Positions 23,749 through 31,746 of a stretch of 39,522 nt of DNA are shown piece by piece. The position numbers and the translations under genes were made by a program. The DNA comes from JBBDYH01 sp040901795 (lineage in GTDB: Bacteria > Planctomycetota > Planctomycetia > Pirellulales > JALHPA01), in contig JBBDYH010000036.1 in the NCBI GenBank assembly GCA_040901795.1, positions 1 through 39,522 on the forward strand. The letters run 5' to 3'. The notes under the pieces are model-generated. The model had not been told where the DNA came from, did not search any database, and worked only from the letters and a program-made list of their open reading frames with translations. Numbering within the stretch: the first letter of the stretch is position 1; each line of letters starts with the position of its first letter.

Positions 23749-24540
23749 ATGTCGCACACGAACGTGGTGATCGCTGGTGCAATTCTGCTAGGCACACTCG
23801 GCGCAGTCGAAACGATGGCGATTGCGACCGATTCGACGAGCGTCAACTGGACTGGCAAGCAAATTCGTTGCACTGCCAAGGGAGAAGGCGCGAGGGCTAG
23901 GGTCAAGACCACTCCAGAAGCGTGCCGTGTGCAGCTCGAATTTGCAGAGGGCATCACGCATTTCGTCGTAATCAGGTCGGACGAACTGCTGGTCTCTTCA
24001 GACGCGCTAGGCATTACAAAACCGCAGAGGCGTGAGTTCTCAGGGGGCGTCAAGATATCCATCGAGGCCACGCGCGATAGCCTAGCCGTGGAGATTCTTG
24101 AGCAACATTCGTCCAGCCACTCGTCCGAGTCCACGAGCAGTAGTAGCAATGACTCAAGCACTTCGACGAAACGCTCGTCTTCTACATCAACCTCGCGCTC
24201 CTCAGAGGTCAAGTTCTTCAAAATCGTTCGTTGGAACGAGAAGAGCATCGAACTGTCCCTCGAGGGCGGAAATTCCGTCCAGTGTGCTGTCGATCGAGAC
24301 GGGCAAGAATGCAACATCAAGTTCGACATCGATAAGGGGAAGAATAAGCGGACCTTAAGCCTAGGACCAGAACGGTTGACGATCGATGGCACGCCGCGGG
24401 AGATCGGCGGCGAGTATGTGGCCTTATTCATCACTGCGACGCGTCGAACACTGAAGGTCGAGACTGACAAAGGCGTCGTCGGTAGTTGGAAGGGAGGCAT
24501 GGAAAGGCGAGTGTTGACGGACGGTGCGCCGAATAAATGA
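23749..24540 (+). CDS. Exported two-domain protein with Ser-rich linker, function unknown
   Basis: A 263-residue protein that I do not recognise. Residues 1-24 resemble a signal peptide (VVIAGAILLGTLGAVETMA). Two similar-looking beta-rich halves follow, about residues 30-117 and 155-243. Each pairs a Cys-containing stretch (RVQLEFAEG; CNIKFDIDKG) with a closing strand (KISIEATRDSLAVEIL; VALFITATRRTLKVET), which suggests an internal duplication. They are joined by a Ser/Thr-rich linker (residues 120-153), ending SSSTSTSRSS, that resembles the extracytoplasmic tail of the kinase encoded 1 kb upstream. The ATG at 23749 follows TGGGG. A shared promoter-like motif precedes it, and the pseudopilin gene starts 15 bp after its stop. 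It may be a structural or sensor partner of the kinase. Confidence 0.75.
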   Translation: MSHTNVVIAGAILLGTLGAVETMAIATDSTSVNWTGKQIRCTAKGEGARARVKTTPEACRVQLEFAEGITHFVVIRSDELLVSSDALGITKPQRREFSGGVKISIEATRDSLAVEILEQHSSSHSSESTSSSSNDSSTSTKRSSSTSTSRSSEVKFFKIVRWNEKSIELSLEGGNSVQCAVDRDGQECNIKFDIDKGKNKRTLSLGPERLTIDGTPREIGGEYVALFITATRRTLKVETDKGVVGSWKGGMERRVLTDGAPNK

Positions 24541-24555
24541 CGGGAGGCATTCAAT

Positions 24556-25488
24556 ATGCGGTCCAGGCGACGTGGAGCATTTACGTTAGTGGAAGTGTTG
24601 GTCGTGATTGGGATCATCGGGATTCTCGTTGCGCTGCTGCTGCCGGCAATCCAAGCGGCTCGAGAGGCCGCCCGACGCACCCAATGCCTTAATAATCTCA
24701 AGCAGATCGGCTTGGCCGTTCATCTGTTTCACGATACCCGCAAAGAGATCGTGCCATCGCGACTCGATTGCAATCATGCCACGTGGGCTGCGCTCTTATG
24801 GCCATATTTGGAGGAAGCCAACGTCGCGCAGCAATGGGGTCGAGAAAGGTCCTACTATTTCCAGCCAGCGGAGATCCGTGCGGCGCAAGTCCCACTCTAC
24901 TTGTGCCCCACCCGGCGTACGCCTCCACAGTTAAGCGCCCAGGGGGATGATCGTGACGGTGTACAACATCGGCCTGGAAGTCTGGCCGACTATGCCGTTT
25001 CCATCGGTGACCGCATTGGTTACGACGGCGACAGTGGCGGGGATGGCGGAGTCGAACCCAACGGGGCATTTCGGCGCGCCCATTCGTCGCCATGTGGCGG
25101 TGTTCCACCGGACGAAAGGTTTCCGGGGACCTACAAATCGCGAACGAGTTTCAAGCGCGTTACTGACGGCTTAAGCAAAACGATCTTCGTCGGCGAAAAG
25201 CACTTAACGGAACGGGGCTTGGGGATAAAGAATTTTGGCGATAACTCGATCTACAATCCTGACTACCTCCGTGCGTTGGCGCGCTATGGCGGCGAAAAGG
25301 CACCTCTCGGGCACTCTGATGAGCCTGATACCTATGAGTTCTCTAACTTCGGTAGCTGGCATACTGGCGTCTGCAACTTCGTGCTTGGCGACGCCAGCGT
25401 GCGGAGCATCGCCAATTCAATCGAACCAGTTACGCTCGGCTATTTGTGCAACATCCGTGATGGGCAAGTCGCACGGTTAGGCCTGTGA
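24556..25488 (+). CDS. DUF1559 prepilin-like protein
   Basis: A 310-residue planctomycete DUF1559 protein. The N-terminus is a type IV pilin/pseudopilin signal: basic residues, then GAFTLVEVLVVIGIIGILVALLLPAIQ, with predicted prepilin-peptidase cleavage at the Gly before the Phe. The typical AAREAARRTQCLNNLKQIGLAVHLF follows. The C-terminal region contains YLCPTRR, LSKTIFVGEKHL and the terminal H-x9-D motif (HTGVCNFVLGDA), here with Ala where most members have Gly. These proteins are expected at the outer face of the cytoplasmic membrane. It begins 15 bp after the Ser-rich gene with a good GGGAGG, so both are in one transcript probably driven by the motif at 23596-23626. Confidence 0.92.
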   Translation: MRSRRRGAFTLVEVLVVIGIIGILVALLLPAIQAAREAARRTQCLNNLKQIGLAVHLFHDTRKEIVPSRLDCNHATWAALLWPYLEEANVAQQWGRERSYYFQPAEIRAAQVPLYLCPTRRTPPQLSAQGDDRDGVQHRPGSLADYAVSIGDRIGYDGDSGGDGGVEPNGAFRRAHSSPCGGVPPDERFPGTYKSRTSFKRVTDGLSKTIFVGEKHLTERGLGIKNFGDNSIYNPDYLRALARYGGEKAPLGHSDEPDTYEFSNFGSWHTGVCNFVLGDASVRSIANSIEPVTLGYLCNIRDGQVARLGL

Positions 25489-26006
25489 GGAAGTTGTCAT
25501 ATAGTTGTAGTGGCTGTCCTGTCGTTGCGGCCTCGTGGCTTCACGCGATCGACATCGACGAGAGAGGCTGCGTAAGGATGCCGGACCGATCCACTTACGG
25601 CGTATTAAGAGCGCACACAAATCTGGTACAGTCGCCTCGCGGCACCCCAAAACGCCAGACGCAACGACTTGCAAGCTCGGAGCCAGTCCCGTTTTTCAAC
25701 GGCCTGTCAGCTCGGCGCGGTGTTTGTGGCGATCGTTTTCTGTTCGCCCGGCGGATGCACGTTGCTCGGCCTTTCGGCTGGTCTGCCCCCCAAAAACCGA
25801 TCCGCTAGATCGGCCGGCCCGCACACACAAGCCCCCGTTGCCGCAGTTGACACGCTCCGCCGCAGGTCGAGATCACAGTGCCCGCGGAATAACGCACCGG
25901 CTTCAAATGCTCCCGTTCGGGAGCAAAACGACTTAAAAACCGGCATATACGGCATGCTTGCCCGTAGAATTCCTTGTTTGCAACCGATCGGGTGCATAAC
26001 GATTGA

Positions 26007-26279
26007 TTTTCGCCGTTTCCGGCCGCAATACCCGACCATCTCCTCGCGCTGCCCTTGCAGGGAAAGAGAGACCACCTTCGCCGCGGCGCGTGGCGACGAT
26101 TCGCCGAGTATTGCGGACTGCCGGAGAAGGTCGCGCTGCGCGTCCTCGCCACACAGGCTGCGGTACTGGGCGATGCAACCAGGCTGATTGACCACAGCTT
26201 CCTGCCGGACGACCAGAAGCAAGACTTCAAGCGGCTTATCGCGGACCGCACCAACTCAATCTCCCCAGAAGCGTCGTGA
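26007..26279 (+). pseudogene. C-terminal fragment of a HipA-like kinase toxin
   Basis: The open frame from 26007 reads PDHLLALPLQGKRDHLRRG, then FAEYCGLPEKVALRVL and LIDHSFLPDDQKQDFKRLI before a stop. This resembles the end of HipA-family Ser/Thr kinases, in which a short all-helical segment (xGLPxKxAxRxL ... SFLPDDxKxxY) closes the protein. Only about 90 of some 400 residues remain. The frame is closed by a TGA just upstream, the kinase catalytic motifs are absent, and no hipB is next to it. It is therefore a relic of a toxin-antitoxin module. A short TTG-initiated ORF from 26055 exists but is unlikely to be translated usefully. Confidence 0.6.
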
Positions 26280-26300
26280 AATAAACCGCCAATGACGCAA

Positions 26301-26368
26301 ATCAGCCGGCACGCGCTAGCGTCCGGTTCGCTTTGGTTGAACCGTGGGCTAGCGCCCCTGCGGCTGAT
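26301..26368. repeat. 68-bp palindromic repeat between convergent genes
   Basis: The ends are ATCAGCCG and CGGCTGAT, with inner imperfect arms around GCGCTAGCG...GGCTAGCGCC and CGGTTC...GAACCG. A similar palindrome is, from memory, widespread in Pirellulales genomes. It lies 36 bp past the end of the minus-strand DUF1559 gene and could be its terminator. Confidence 0.75.
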
Positions 26369-26404
26369 CCTAAAATCAAACTGTGACAAAAGCACTAGCC
26401 GCTA

Positions 26405-27430
26405 TTACGGGATGTTGGCCGGCAGGCCATCGTTGCGGACTCCCAGCCGGCGGAAGACAACCGGGTCGATGTCGTAGGGGATCGTATGCACCGAACCGTC
26501 GGCCATCGTCACTTGCATGCCCCCTGGATGCGCCGAGCCAAACACGGTGTAGCGGGGAGGTTGACCGAGCGCGTCGTTAAACGGCGGCACGTCGCAAAAG
26601 CGAATGATGTCACTGTCGTGACCCATGTTCCAGCCTTGATCGTTGTCGCCGTCCGTAGTCTCGTAGGACTTCACCACCAGGTATTTCTCGCCCAGCAACA
26701 TGGTCTTCGAGACGCCGTCGGTAACTCTCTTTAAGCTAATGAGACCGCTGCCGCGCACGACATTCATGCCGTTCATCCGGTCTTTGGGATTGCTAGTCCA
26801 ACAGCTGTACCAGCGGAGCCCTTCTTGGTAGGTGGCTGGTCCCTGGCAGACGCCAATTTTGTCGCCGGAACATGCCACGTAGTCGTTGCGCGCTACAACC
26901 GCGGGCCGCTGCGGCGGTGGTGCGTTGACGTAGTTGCTGCCGTGTGTAAATGGGAGTGACTGTGCGGGGCGCCTCGTGGGGCAGAAGTACAAAGGCACGA
27001 CGGTTTCGATGGCCGTCTTGACCGCCGTTTTCCGCTGGACGCTGTTCTCGGGTGTGCCTTTGCCCAGATCGTGCAGGGCCTGCTCTTCGATAAATGGCAG
27101 GATGTTGTACATCCAGCCGCCCGGCTGGTTGAGGTCGAAGCCATAGTTGGGGTCGCCGGCCCAGGACCAGCCCCAACCCGCGGTCGGGAAGAACTTGTAC
27201 GCGTCCAAATGGATGTTGGAGGCCAACGCCATTTGCTTCAGGTTGTTGCGACATTGCATTCGGCGGCCCGCCTCGCGCGCGGCCTGCACCGCTGGCAAGA
27301 CGACCGCCACCAACACGCCGACGATGGCGATCACCACCAAAAGCTCCACAAGCGTGAAAGCCGCGCGTAGCCGCTGCCGCCGCGCCGGGCGTTCCGACCG
27401 ATCAAAGACCAGACGCATGTGAGTGACCAT
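26405..27430 (-). CDS. DUF1559 prepilin-like protein
   Basis: A 341-residue DUF1559 protein, the second in the window and on the opposite strand. The prepilin-like N-terminus has a short basic leader, then RAAFTLVELLVVIAIVGVLVAVVLPAVQ, followed by AAREAGRRMQCRNNLKQMAL. Later landmarks are GGWMYNILPFIEEQALHDLG, VVPLYFCPTRRP, ISLKRVTDGVSKTMLLGEKY and the C-terminal H-x9-DG motif (HPGGMQVTMADG), complete here. The start is either ATG 27430 or ATG 27418; neither has a clear Shine-Dalgarno, and a TTG at 27472 is less likely. The gene stands alone. Its role is unknown, but the family is hugely expanded in planctomycetes and is thought to form pilus-like or surface assemblies. Confidence 0.9.
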   Translation of the reverse strand: MVTHMRLVFDRSERPARRQRLRAAFTLVELLVVIAIVGVLVAVVLPAVQAAREAGRRMQCRNNLKQMALASNIHLDAYKFFPTAGWGWSWAGDPNYGFDLNQPGGWMYNILPFIEEQALHDLGKGTPENSVQRKTAVKTAIETVVPLYFCPTRRPAQSLPFTHGSNYVNAPPPQRPAVVARNDYVACSGDKIGVCQGPATYQEGLRWYSCWTSNPKDRMNGMNVVRGSGLISLKRVTDGVSKTMLLGEKYLVVKSYETTDGDNDQGWNMGHDSDIIRFCDVPPFNDALGQPPRYTVFGSAHPGGMQVTMADGSVHTIPYDIDPVVFRRLGVRNDGLPANIP

Positions 27431-27631
27431 GGGCAACCGGCCATCGAAAGAGAAAGAAAGATGGAATTGCAACCTCCACCTGTTCCGCCGTGAATATATG
27501 CCGTTTACCTTCTATGTGCGATCGCTTCTTGCCGGGAAAAATCGCCCGCGGGCGCGAGCCGCAGCCCGTGCCTCCGTGGTGAAATACGCCGGCGCCGTCC
27601 GATTTTTCCGCGCGTGGCCCAATTCGCCCCC

Positions 27632-27660
27632 TTGACAGACGCCGCAACATGGTATATACT
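27632..27660 (+). promoter_or_regulatory. Near-consensus sigma-70 promoter
   Basis: TTGACA (27632-27637), 17 bp, TATACT (27655-27660). This is the best vegetative promoter match seen in the window. The next supported gene in its direction starts about 680 bp further on. Confidence 0.65.
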
Positions 27661-27937
27661 TATGCTCACTATCAGCGTTCAAATCTCGCGCCGTACCTCT
27701 TTGACAATTGATCAACCGTTGTCGGCAAACTCGCCTCGGACCGCCGACTTGCATCCGCGTTCGTCTGCGGCGAATTCTTATAGTCTTATCCTGCGTCTCC
27801 GCGGTTCAAATCGGCCCTGTCGTACGAGCTGCCCATCCCAACACTTCGCGCGAAGCGTCCGGTTCGCTGGCCGGTCAACCTGCGCGCCGGTTCCACGGTT
27901 GTGGCCTGTATTGCGCACCGTGACACAAAGCGACAGA

Positions 27938-28036
27938 AAGTCCAGTAAGTCGCCCGCATCGCTGAAAATGCAACCGTAAGCACTGCAACGCCTTGGGCCG
28001 ATTTGCTGCTCGCAAAACACCCGACTTTCTGGACTT
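27938..28036 (+). other. Inverted repeat, possible structured RNA
   Basis: AAGTCCAGTAAGTCG (27938-27952) pairs with CGACTTTCTGGACTT (28022-28036) at 14 of 15 positions, enclosing 69 nt. It lies about 270 bp downstream of the strong promoter at 27632 in gene-free DNA. No known RNA family is recognised. Confidence 0.35.
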
Positions 28037-28341
28037 GACCCCTAGGCAATGTTGTCACAAGCGCGCGAAAAAAGTCCCCCAGGCAAGTGCAAATCCACCG
28101 CATTTTCCGCGGCCGGCGGCGATCGGGACCCAACAAATGGCGCTGCGAAAGTACTCGCCAACGCGATTTCCCGCGGCCCAGGGAACAAACCCGTCCCCGC
28201 GGAGAGTGTTTCACGGAAACCGCAAGACCCCCCTCAAGTGGTGCTAATTGTTAGGATCGCGCTGCGGCAACGGGTAGAATCCTCCTCAGCCCAGTCAGGC
28301 AGCAAAGCATCGACAGCGCTTTTACGCAGAGAGAGTTCTTC

Positions 28342-28971
28342 GTGGCACGATTTCATTTCGCAGCAGGAACGGCAGCCGGGCTGATGGGCGCCGCTTCGAT
28401 CGTGCCGGTCGCCGTTCACGCACTCGAGGGTGGTGGGCTTTCCAAACTCGGAATTGTCATTGTCTCCGTGGGTTGCACGCTGATGGTTTGCGGACTCACC
28501 GCGGTTTTGCTGGGGTGGCGGAAGCGACTCGCGTCCGGCATGTGCAGCGGTGTTCGGATAGCAGTGGCCGCGAACAGTCTGTTTCTAGCCTTCCTGGCGC
28601 TGGAGCTGAGCGACCGTTTGGTCCGACAGGATGGCAAGGTCTTCTATTGGACCACGCTCCTGCTGCCGCCGGCGCTATTGCTGTTCTGGGGGCTGTTGGC
28701 CGCCCGACGTTGGGCATGGCACACCTTTCGCGGTGCGGCCGTGTTCGCCGTTCTATGGTTCTTGGGATTCACGGTGCTGATTCCGTTCATTTCCTTGCAA
28801 GCCGACGGCGTGCCGGTCCCCTGGTATGGGCGCGTCTACATGGCTGGCGTTAGTCTCGCATTGGCGGCCGTGTTTGCGTCCGCTTACTGGTCGCTAGGCC
28901 GTACGGACACGCGGCAGTATTTCGATCTCACTGGCGGCGAAGCGATGGAAGCGACCGAGCCTGGGGCTTAA
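28342..28971 (+). CDS. Integral membrane protein, function unknown
   Basis: A 209-residue protein of no recognised family. It has about six hydrophobic segments: near residues 8-26, 36-58 (LGIVIVSVGCTLMVCGLTAVLL), 72-90, 102-120 (TTLLLPPALLLFWGLLAA), 132-150 (GAAVFAVLWFLGFTVLIPFI) and 166-184. Short basic loops such as GWRKRL and ARRWAWHTF lie between them. The N-terminus begins with a GTG codon, with only a weak GAGAG upstream. The C-terminal tail is acidic and cytoplasm-sized (FDLTGGEAMEATEPGA). It is flanked by the gene-free region at 27431-28341, whose strong promoter might serve it. No catalytic motif is visible. Confidence 0.7.
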   Translation: MARFHFAAGTAAGLMGAASIVPVAVHALEGGGLSKLGIVIVSVGCTLMVCGLTAVLLGWRKRLASGMCSGVRIAVAANSLFLAFLALELSDRLVRQDGKVFYWTTLLLPPALLLFWGLLAARRWAWHTFRGAAVFAVLWFLGFTVLIPFISLQADGVPVPWYGRVYMAGVSLALAAVFASAYWSLGRTDTRQYFDLTGGEAMEATEPGA

Positions 28972-29096
28972 AGGCCTGCGGGCGGCGACATCCCGTAGCC
29001 CACCGTCGGTAGAGAATGCGGTAGCGACCGGAATGAGCCCGACTGAGGACTTTTGGAAACGATGCGCCAGGTCGCCCCAAAAAAGACCGCCCGAGA

Positions 29097-30308
29097 TCAC
29101 TCTCTTACCTGCTCCAAATAGAACACGCCGCGCTTGTTCGCGATGACCACGTCCAGCAGCTTGTCGCCGTTGACATCGGAAACCTCAAACTGCGTCCCCA
29201 CGCCGCTGTTGTGGTCGATCTCATGCTCTTTCCAGACCGGCTTGCCGTCCTGGCGCGTCAGCTCAAACCATAACAGCACCGGCGGCGCCCCGGGATCGAC
29301 GTCCCCCTTGGGCCCATGCGCCCACCAGCGCTTTCCTGTGATGAAGTCGGGCAAACCGTCCTCGTTGATGTCTTTGAGTTCGAGGGCGTGCGTCTGCGAG
29401 CAGGCGTCGCTGAACTTGTGGGTCCGCCAGCCGCCGTCGTTTTGCTCGTGCCACCACATCCCCAAGCGGTGCGCGGCCGTGGACAGCACATCGCCGTCGC
29501 CGTCGCCGTCAAAGTCGAAGACGTACATCTGCGCGCAGTCCTCGCCGAGCGGGGCGGCGTGGTACTGCCACTCGGCGGCGGCGCTTGGCGCGGCAGGCGC
29601 TTGCCACCAACCCTTGGTGACGAGGAGATCTTGCTTGCCGTCGCCGCTGATGTCGCCTGCGCCAATGCCGTGCGAGAACTTGTTGGTGCCCGGGGCGCCG
29701 TTGGTCGAGATCCGCTGGATGTTCCAAGGCTTGTTAGGATCGCTCGCGTCGGGGCGAGCCAACGCCAGGTAACGACCCGGGCCATCGGGCTGCTTCGGAT
29801 CAGGACTCGTGGCGAACAACAGCTCACGCTTGCCGTCACCATCGACGTCGAGATACTGCGGGCTTTCGTTGTTGGTCACCGCGACACAGACGTGCGGCGT
29901 CCAGGGCCCCGGCTTGTTCTGCGGGTTCTCATACCAGCGCGTCGGCGCTCCGGGAAAATCAACCACCATCAGGTCTATCCAGCCGTCGTTGTTCAGGTCA
30001 TCCGTGAAGTTGCAAAACGAATCGCTATAGTTGCGCGGGTCGAACTCCCCCGCCTTGTCGCGAATGAGCTGCATCTTCCAATCCGGGGCTGCGTACCAGA
30101 CACTTCCGGCGGCAATGTCGTTACGCCCATCGCGGTTGAAGTCGCCCACGGCCACGCCTTCGCTGCGGAACTTGTCGTCAAGCTGCGTGCGCTTCCATTT
30201 GATCTTGTTGGAATCCACTTTTTCTGCCGCCATTGTCGGGTTAGCCGGTGCGACGAACACGAGAGCCACAACTGATGTGGCGGCCAGGTGTGCAGCGAGT
30301 CGAAGCAT
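29097..30308 (-). CDS. FG-GAP/VCBS repeat protein, secreted
   Basis: A 403-residue exported protein with signal peptide (residues 1-28, ending NPTMAA). The body consists of beta-propeller blades of the FG-GAP/VCBS type. Each carries a calcium-binding loop of the form D-x-N/D-x-D-G: VGDFNRDGRNDIAAG, FTDDLNNDGWIDLMVVD, LDVDGDGKRELLFA, GDISGDGKQDLLVTKGWW, FDFDGDGDGDVLSTA, LKDINEDGLPDFITGKRWW and SDVNGDKLLDVVIANKRG. Seven such loops suggest a seven-bladed propeller closed on itself. Such proteins bind ligands or partners outside the cell; no enzyme activity is implied. The ATG has GGAG nine bases upstream. It stands alone between the membrane protein gene and a palindromic repeat. Confidence 0.92.
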   Translation of the reverse strand: MLRLAAHLAATSVVALVFVAPANPTMAAEKVDSNKIKWKRTQLDDKFRSEGVAVGDFNRDGRNDIAAGSVWYAAPDWKMQLIRDKAGEFDPRNYSDSFCNFTDDLNNDGWIDLMVVDFPGAPTRWYENPQNKPGPWTPHVCVAVTNNESPQYLDVDGDGKRELLFATSPDPKQPDGPGRYLALARPDASDPNKPWNIQRISTNGAPGTNKFSHGIGAGDISGDGKQDLLVTKGWWQAPAAPSAAAEWQYHAAPLGEDCAQMYVFDFDGDGDGDVLSTAAHRLGMWWHEQNDGGWRTHKFSDACSQTHALELKDINEDGLPDFITGKRWWAHGPKGDVDPGAPPVLLWFELTRQDGKPVWKEHEIDHNSGVGTQFEVSDVNGDKLLDVVIANKRGVFYLEQVRE

Positions 30309-30369
30309 TGCGATTCTCCGGAACTAATGGGGTGTCGTTGGATTCAAAGTTGCGAACCGCTGAGAATAG

Positions 30370-30427
30370 TAACCCGACGCGTAAGCGAGGCTGCACTTCG
30401 GTTGTCCCTCGCTTACGCTTCGGGTTA
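30370..30427. repeat. 58-bp palindromic repeat
   Basis: The arms TAACCCG and GCGTAAGCGAGG pair with CCTCGCTTACGC and CGGGTTA around a loop of about 15 nt. It sits between the FG-GAP gene and the transglutaminase gene, 52 bp past the end of the latter, where it could terminate transcription. Confidence 0.75.
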
Positions 30428-30479
30428 GCGTGGCGGGTTATGCAAGAGGTCCAGAATCTCCGTTGCCAGCGTCGGTTAT

Positions 30480-31622
30480 CTATTGTCCCTGCTCAAGTGA
30501 GCGAAAGTCGTCAAACGCGTAGGCGACCGGCCGGTCGGGTGTGAACTTGTGGACCGTCATCCAGGCGAACTCGCGCTCTTCAACGTTTGCCGGGTCGGGA
30601 TCAAGAAGGGGCACGCCGTCGGCCTCGGCATAGATCGTGCGCACCACCGGCACGCGCTTTGTCGCCGGAGGCGCCAGTTCGTAATCCGTTCCTCGCGTCT
30701 GAACGTACCAGGTGTTGTCGCGAAAACCATGCAGCAGCCGATCATTCGCGGCTCGGACGAGACGCTTCTTATCCTCAGAATCGATTGTCTCGTCCTGGTT
30801 AATCTTGGCAATGAGCCTCTGCGTTTCGGACACGTCAAAGCTCACCCAACCATAGGGGGGGAGGTAGGCTTCGAGTTTGCAATGCGAAGGCGAATTCTTC
30901 GGAAAAGTGTTGATCCCGTACGTCACGCGCGTGGGATAGCCGAGGGCCCGTCCCATCGATGCGCAAAAGCCATGGTAATCGGAACAGTGACCGCGGCGCT
31001 TTTCCAGGCCGTGCAGGGCGCTCGCGCGCTTAGAGGCGTCGATGTGATCGTACTTAAAATTGTCATTAACCCAGCTCATGACCTTCCCCAGGTCATGCAG
31101 GGGGTTGTCGGGCTTGGGCACGATTTCCTGGAGCAGCGATCGAAACCGATCGTCTACCACGACAGCCTGCGAATCGCCTCGGCGGTATTTGTTGAACTCG
31201 CTGGGCCAGTCGACCACCTTCACAGTCTCCTTCGGCTCCAAGTTCCAATGCAGTTCCCAAACCGTGATACGAAAGCGATGCCTGATGATCTGGGCGCCCT
31301 GCGGCTCGGCGAACTCAAAAAATGCAAACCTGTTGCCGTACAGCCTTTCCGCCGCCACCTTGGGCGTCACCGCGTTGGGAAACGACGTGATCGTGCTCTC
31401 GCCTACTTCCTGCCCAAAGTCGGATTGCGGAATCGGCAGCCAGACTTTGAGCAGGCGTGTCTTATGGGGCGCCGTGACCACGACGGAGAAGTCGACGTTG
31501 TACGTGACGGGATTGCGTCGCTCGGCCTGATAATCCGAGTTGGCTTGCAGCGAATCGTCGGCCGCGTACACCCGCTGAGAAAAAACCGCGAGCAGTAACC
31601 CGCAGAGCAGCCATCGTCTCAT
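30480..31622 (-). CDS. Transglutaminase-like domain protein, secreted
   Basis: A 380-residue exported protein. Residues 1-20 form a signal peptide (LLCGLLLAVFSQRVYA). The N-terminal half (residues 35-150) is a beta-sandwich-like domain common before transglutaminase domains. The C-terminal half is the transglutaminase core, with catalytic Cys213 in RRGHCSDYHGF, His247 in SPSHCKLEAYLPPYGW and Asp263 in SFDVSE. Bacterial members of this superfamily mostly act as proteases or peptide-processing enzymes rather than cross-linkers. The ATG is preceded by GAGGGAA. It is upstream of, and in the same direction as, the FG-GAP gene, with a palindromic repeat between them, so co-transcription is doubtful. 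Confidence 0.9.
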   Translation of the reverse strand: MRRWLLCGLLLAVFSQRVYAADDSLQANSDYQAERRNPVTYNVDFSVVVTAPHKTRLLKVWLPIPQSDFGQEVGESTITSFPNAVTPKVAAERLYGNRFAFFEFAEPQGAQIIRHRFRITVWELHWNLEPKETVKVVDWPSEFNKYRRGDSQAVVVDDRFRSLLQEIVPKPDNPLHDLGKVMSWVNDNFKYDHIDASKRASALHGLEKRRGHCSDYHGFCASMGRALGYPTRVTYGINTFPKNSPSHCKLEAYLPPYGWVSFDVSETQRLIAKINQDETIDSEDKKRLVRAANDRLLHGFRDNTWYVQTRGTDYELAPPATKRVPVVRTIYAEADGVPLLDPDPANVEEREFAWMTVHKFTPDRPVAYAFDDFRSLEQGQ

Positions 31623-31746
31623 ACTGGAGTTCCCTCGCGCCGTGGCTAGTTATCCTCGGCAGAGGCGAATACGCCAAACCGCCGAGAACAGGATTATGCC
31701 ACGCCGTTAAGGGAATCTCTACCGCGTAGGGCCGCGATGCGCAGAT

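Larger units (their letters stand above)
25489..26404. other. Gene-poor region with degraded coding remnants
   Basis: About 900 bp between the convergent DUF1559 genes with no intact gene. It holds a hipA-like fragment (26007-26279) and a 68-bp palindromic repeat (26301-26368). A stretch near 25700-25770 reads as a hydrophobic segment with a lipobox-like Cys (CSPGGCTLLGL) but then loses any protein character. Overlapping ORFs on both strands here look random. The region resembles a graveyard of former genes. Confidence 0.6.
27431..28341. other. Gene-free region with strong promoter and inverted repeat
   Basis: About 910 bp in which no ORF resembles a protein. It contains a near-consensus promoter (27632-27660) facing right, a second isolated TTGACA at 27711, and a 15-bp inverted repeat pair (27938-27952 / 28022-28036). 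It may be the long leader of the membrane protein gene at 28342 or encode a non-coding RNA. Confidence 0.55.

Noticed and set aside
25535..25700. A HicA-like peptide (RIKSAHKSGTV ... HP) in a short plus-strand ORF
   Set aside because: The match is limited to a few residues, the expected SH-x-H core is missing, and neighbouring frames show no hicB. It is too weak to call even as a pseudogene.
25669..26187. Possible lipoprotein ORF with CSPGGCTLLGL
   Set aside because: Only the first 40 residues look like a signal sequence. The rest is arginine- and cysteine-rich with no protein character and overlaps the hipA relic in another frame.
27790..27830. T-loop-like GGTTCAAATC suggesting a tRNA
   Set aside because: The flanking bases do not form a T stem, and no acceptor or anticodon arm can be drawn.
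28049..28384. 111-residue ORF overlapping the membrane protein start
   Set aside because: It has a random composition, no recognisable domain, and overlaps the better-supported gene at 28342.
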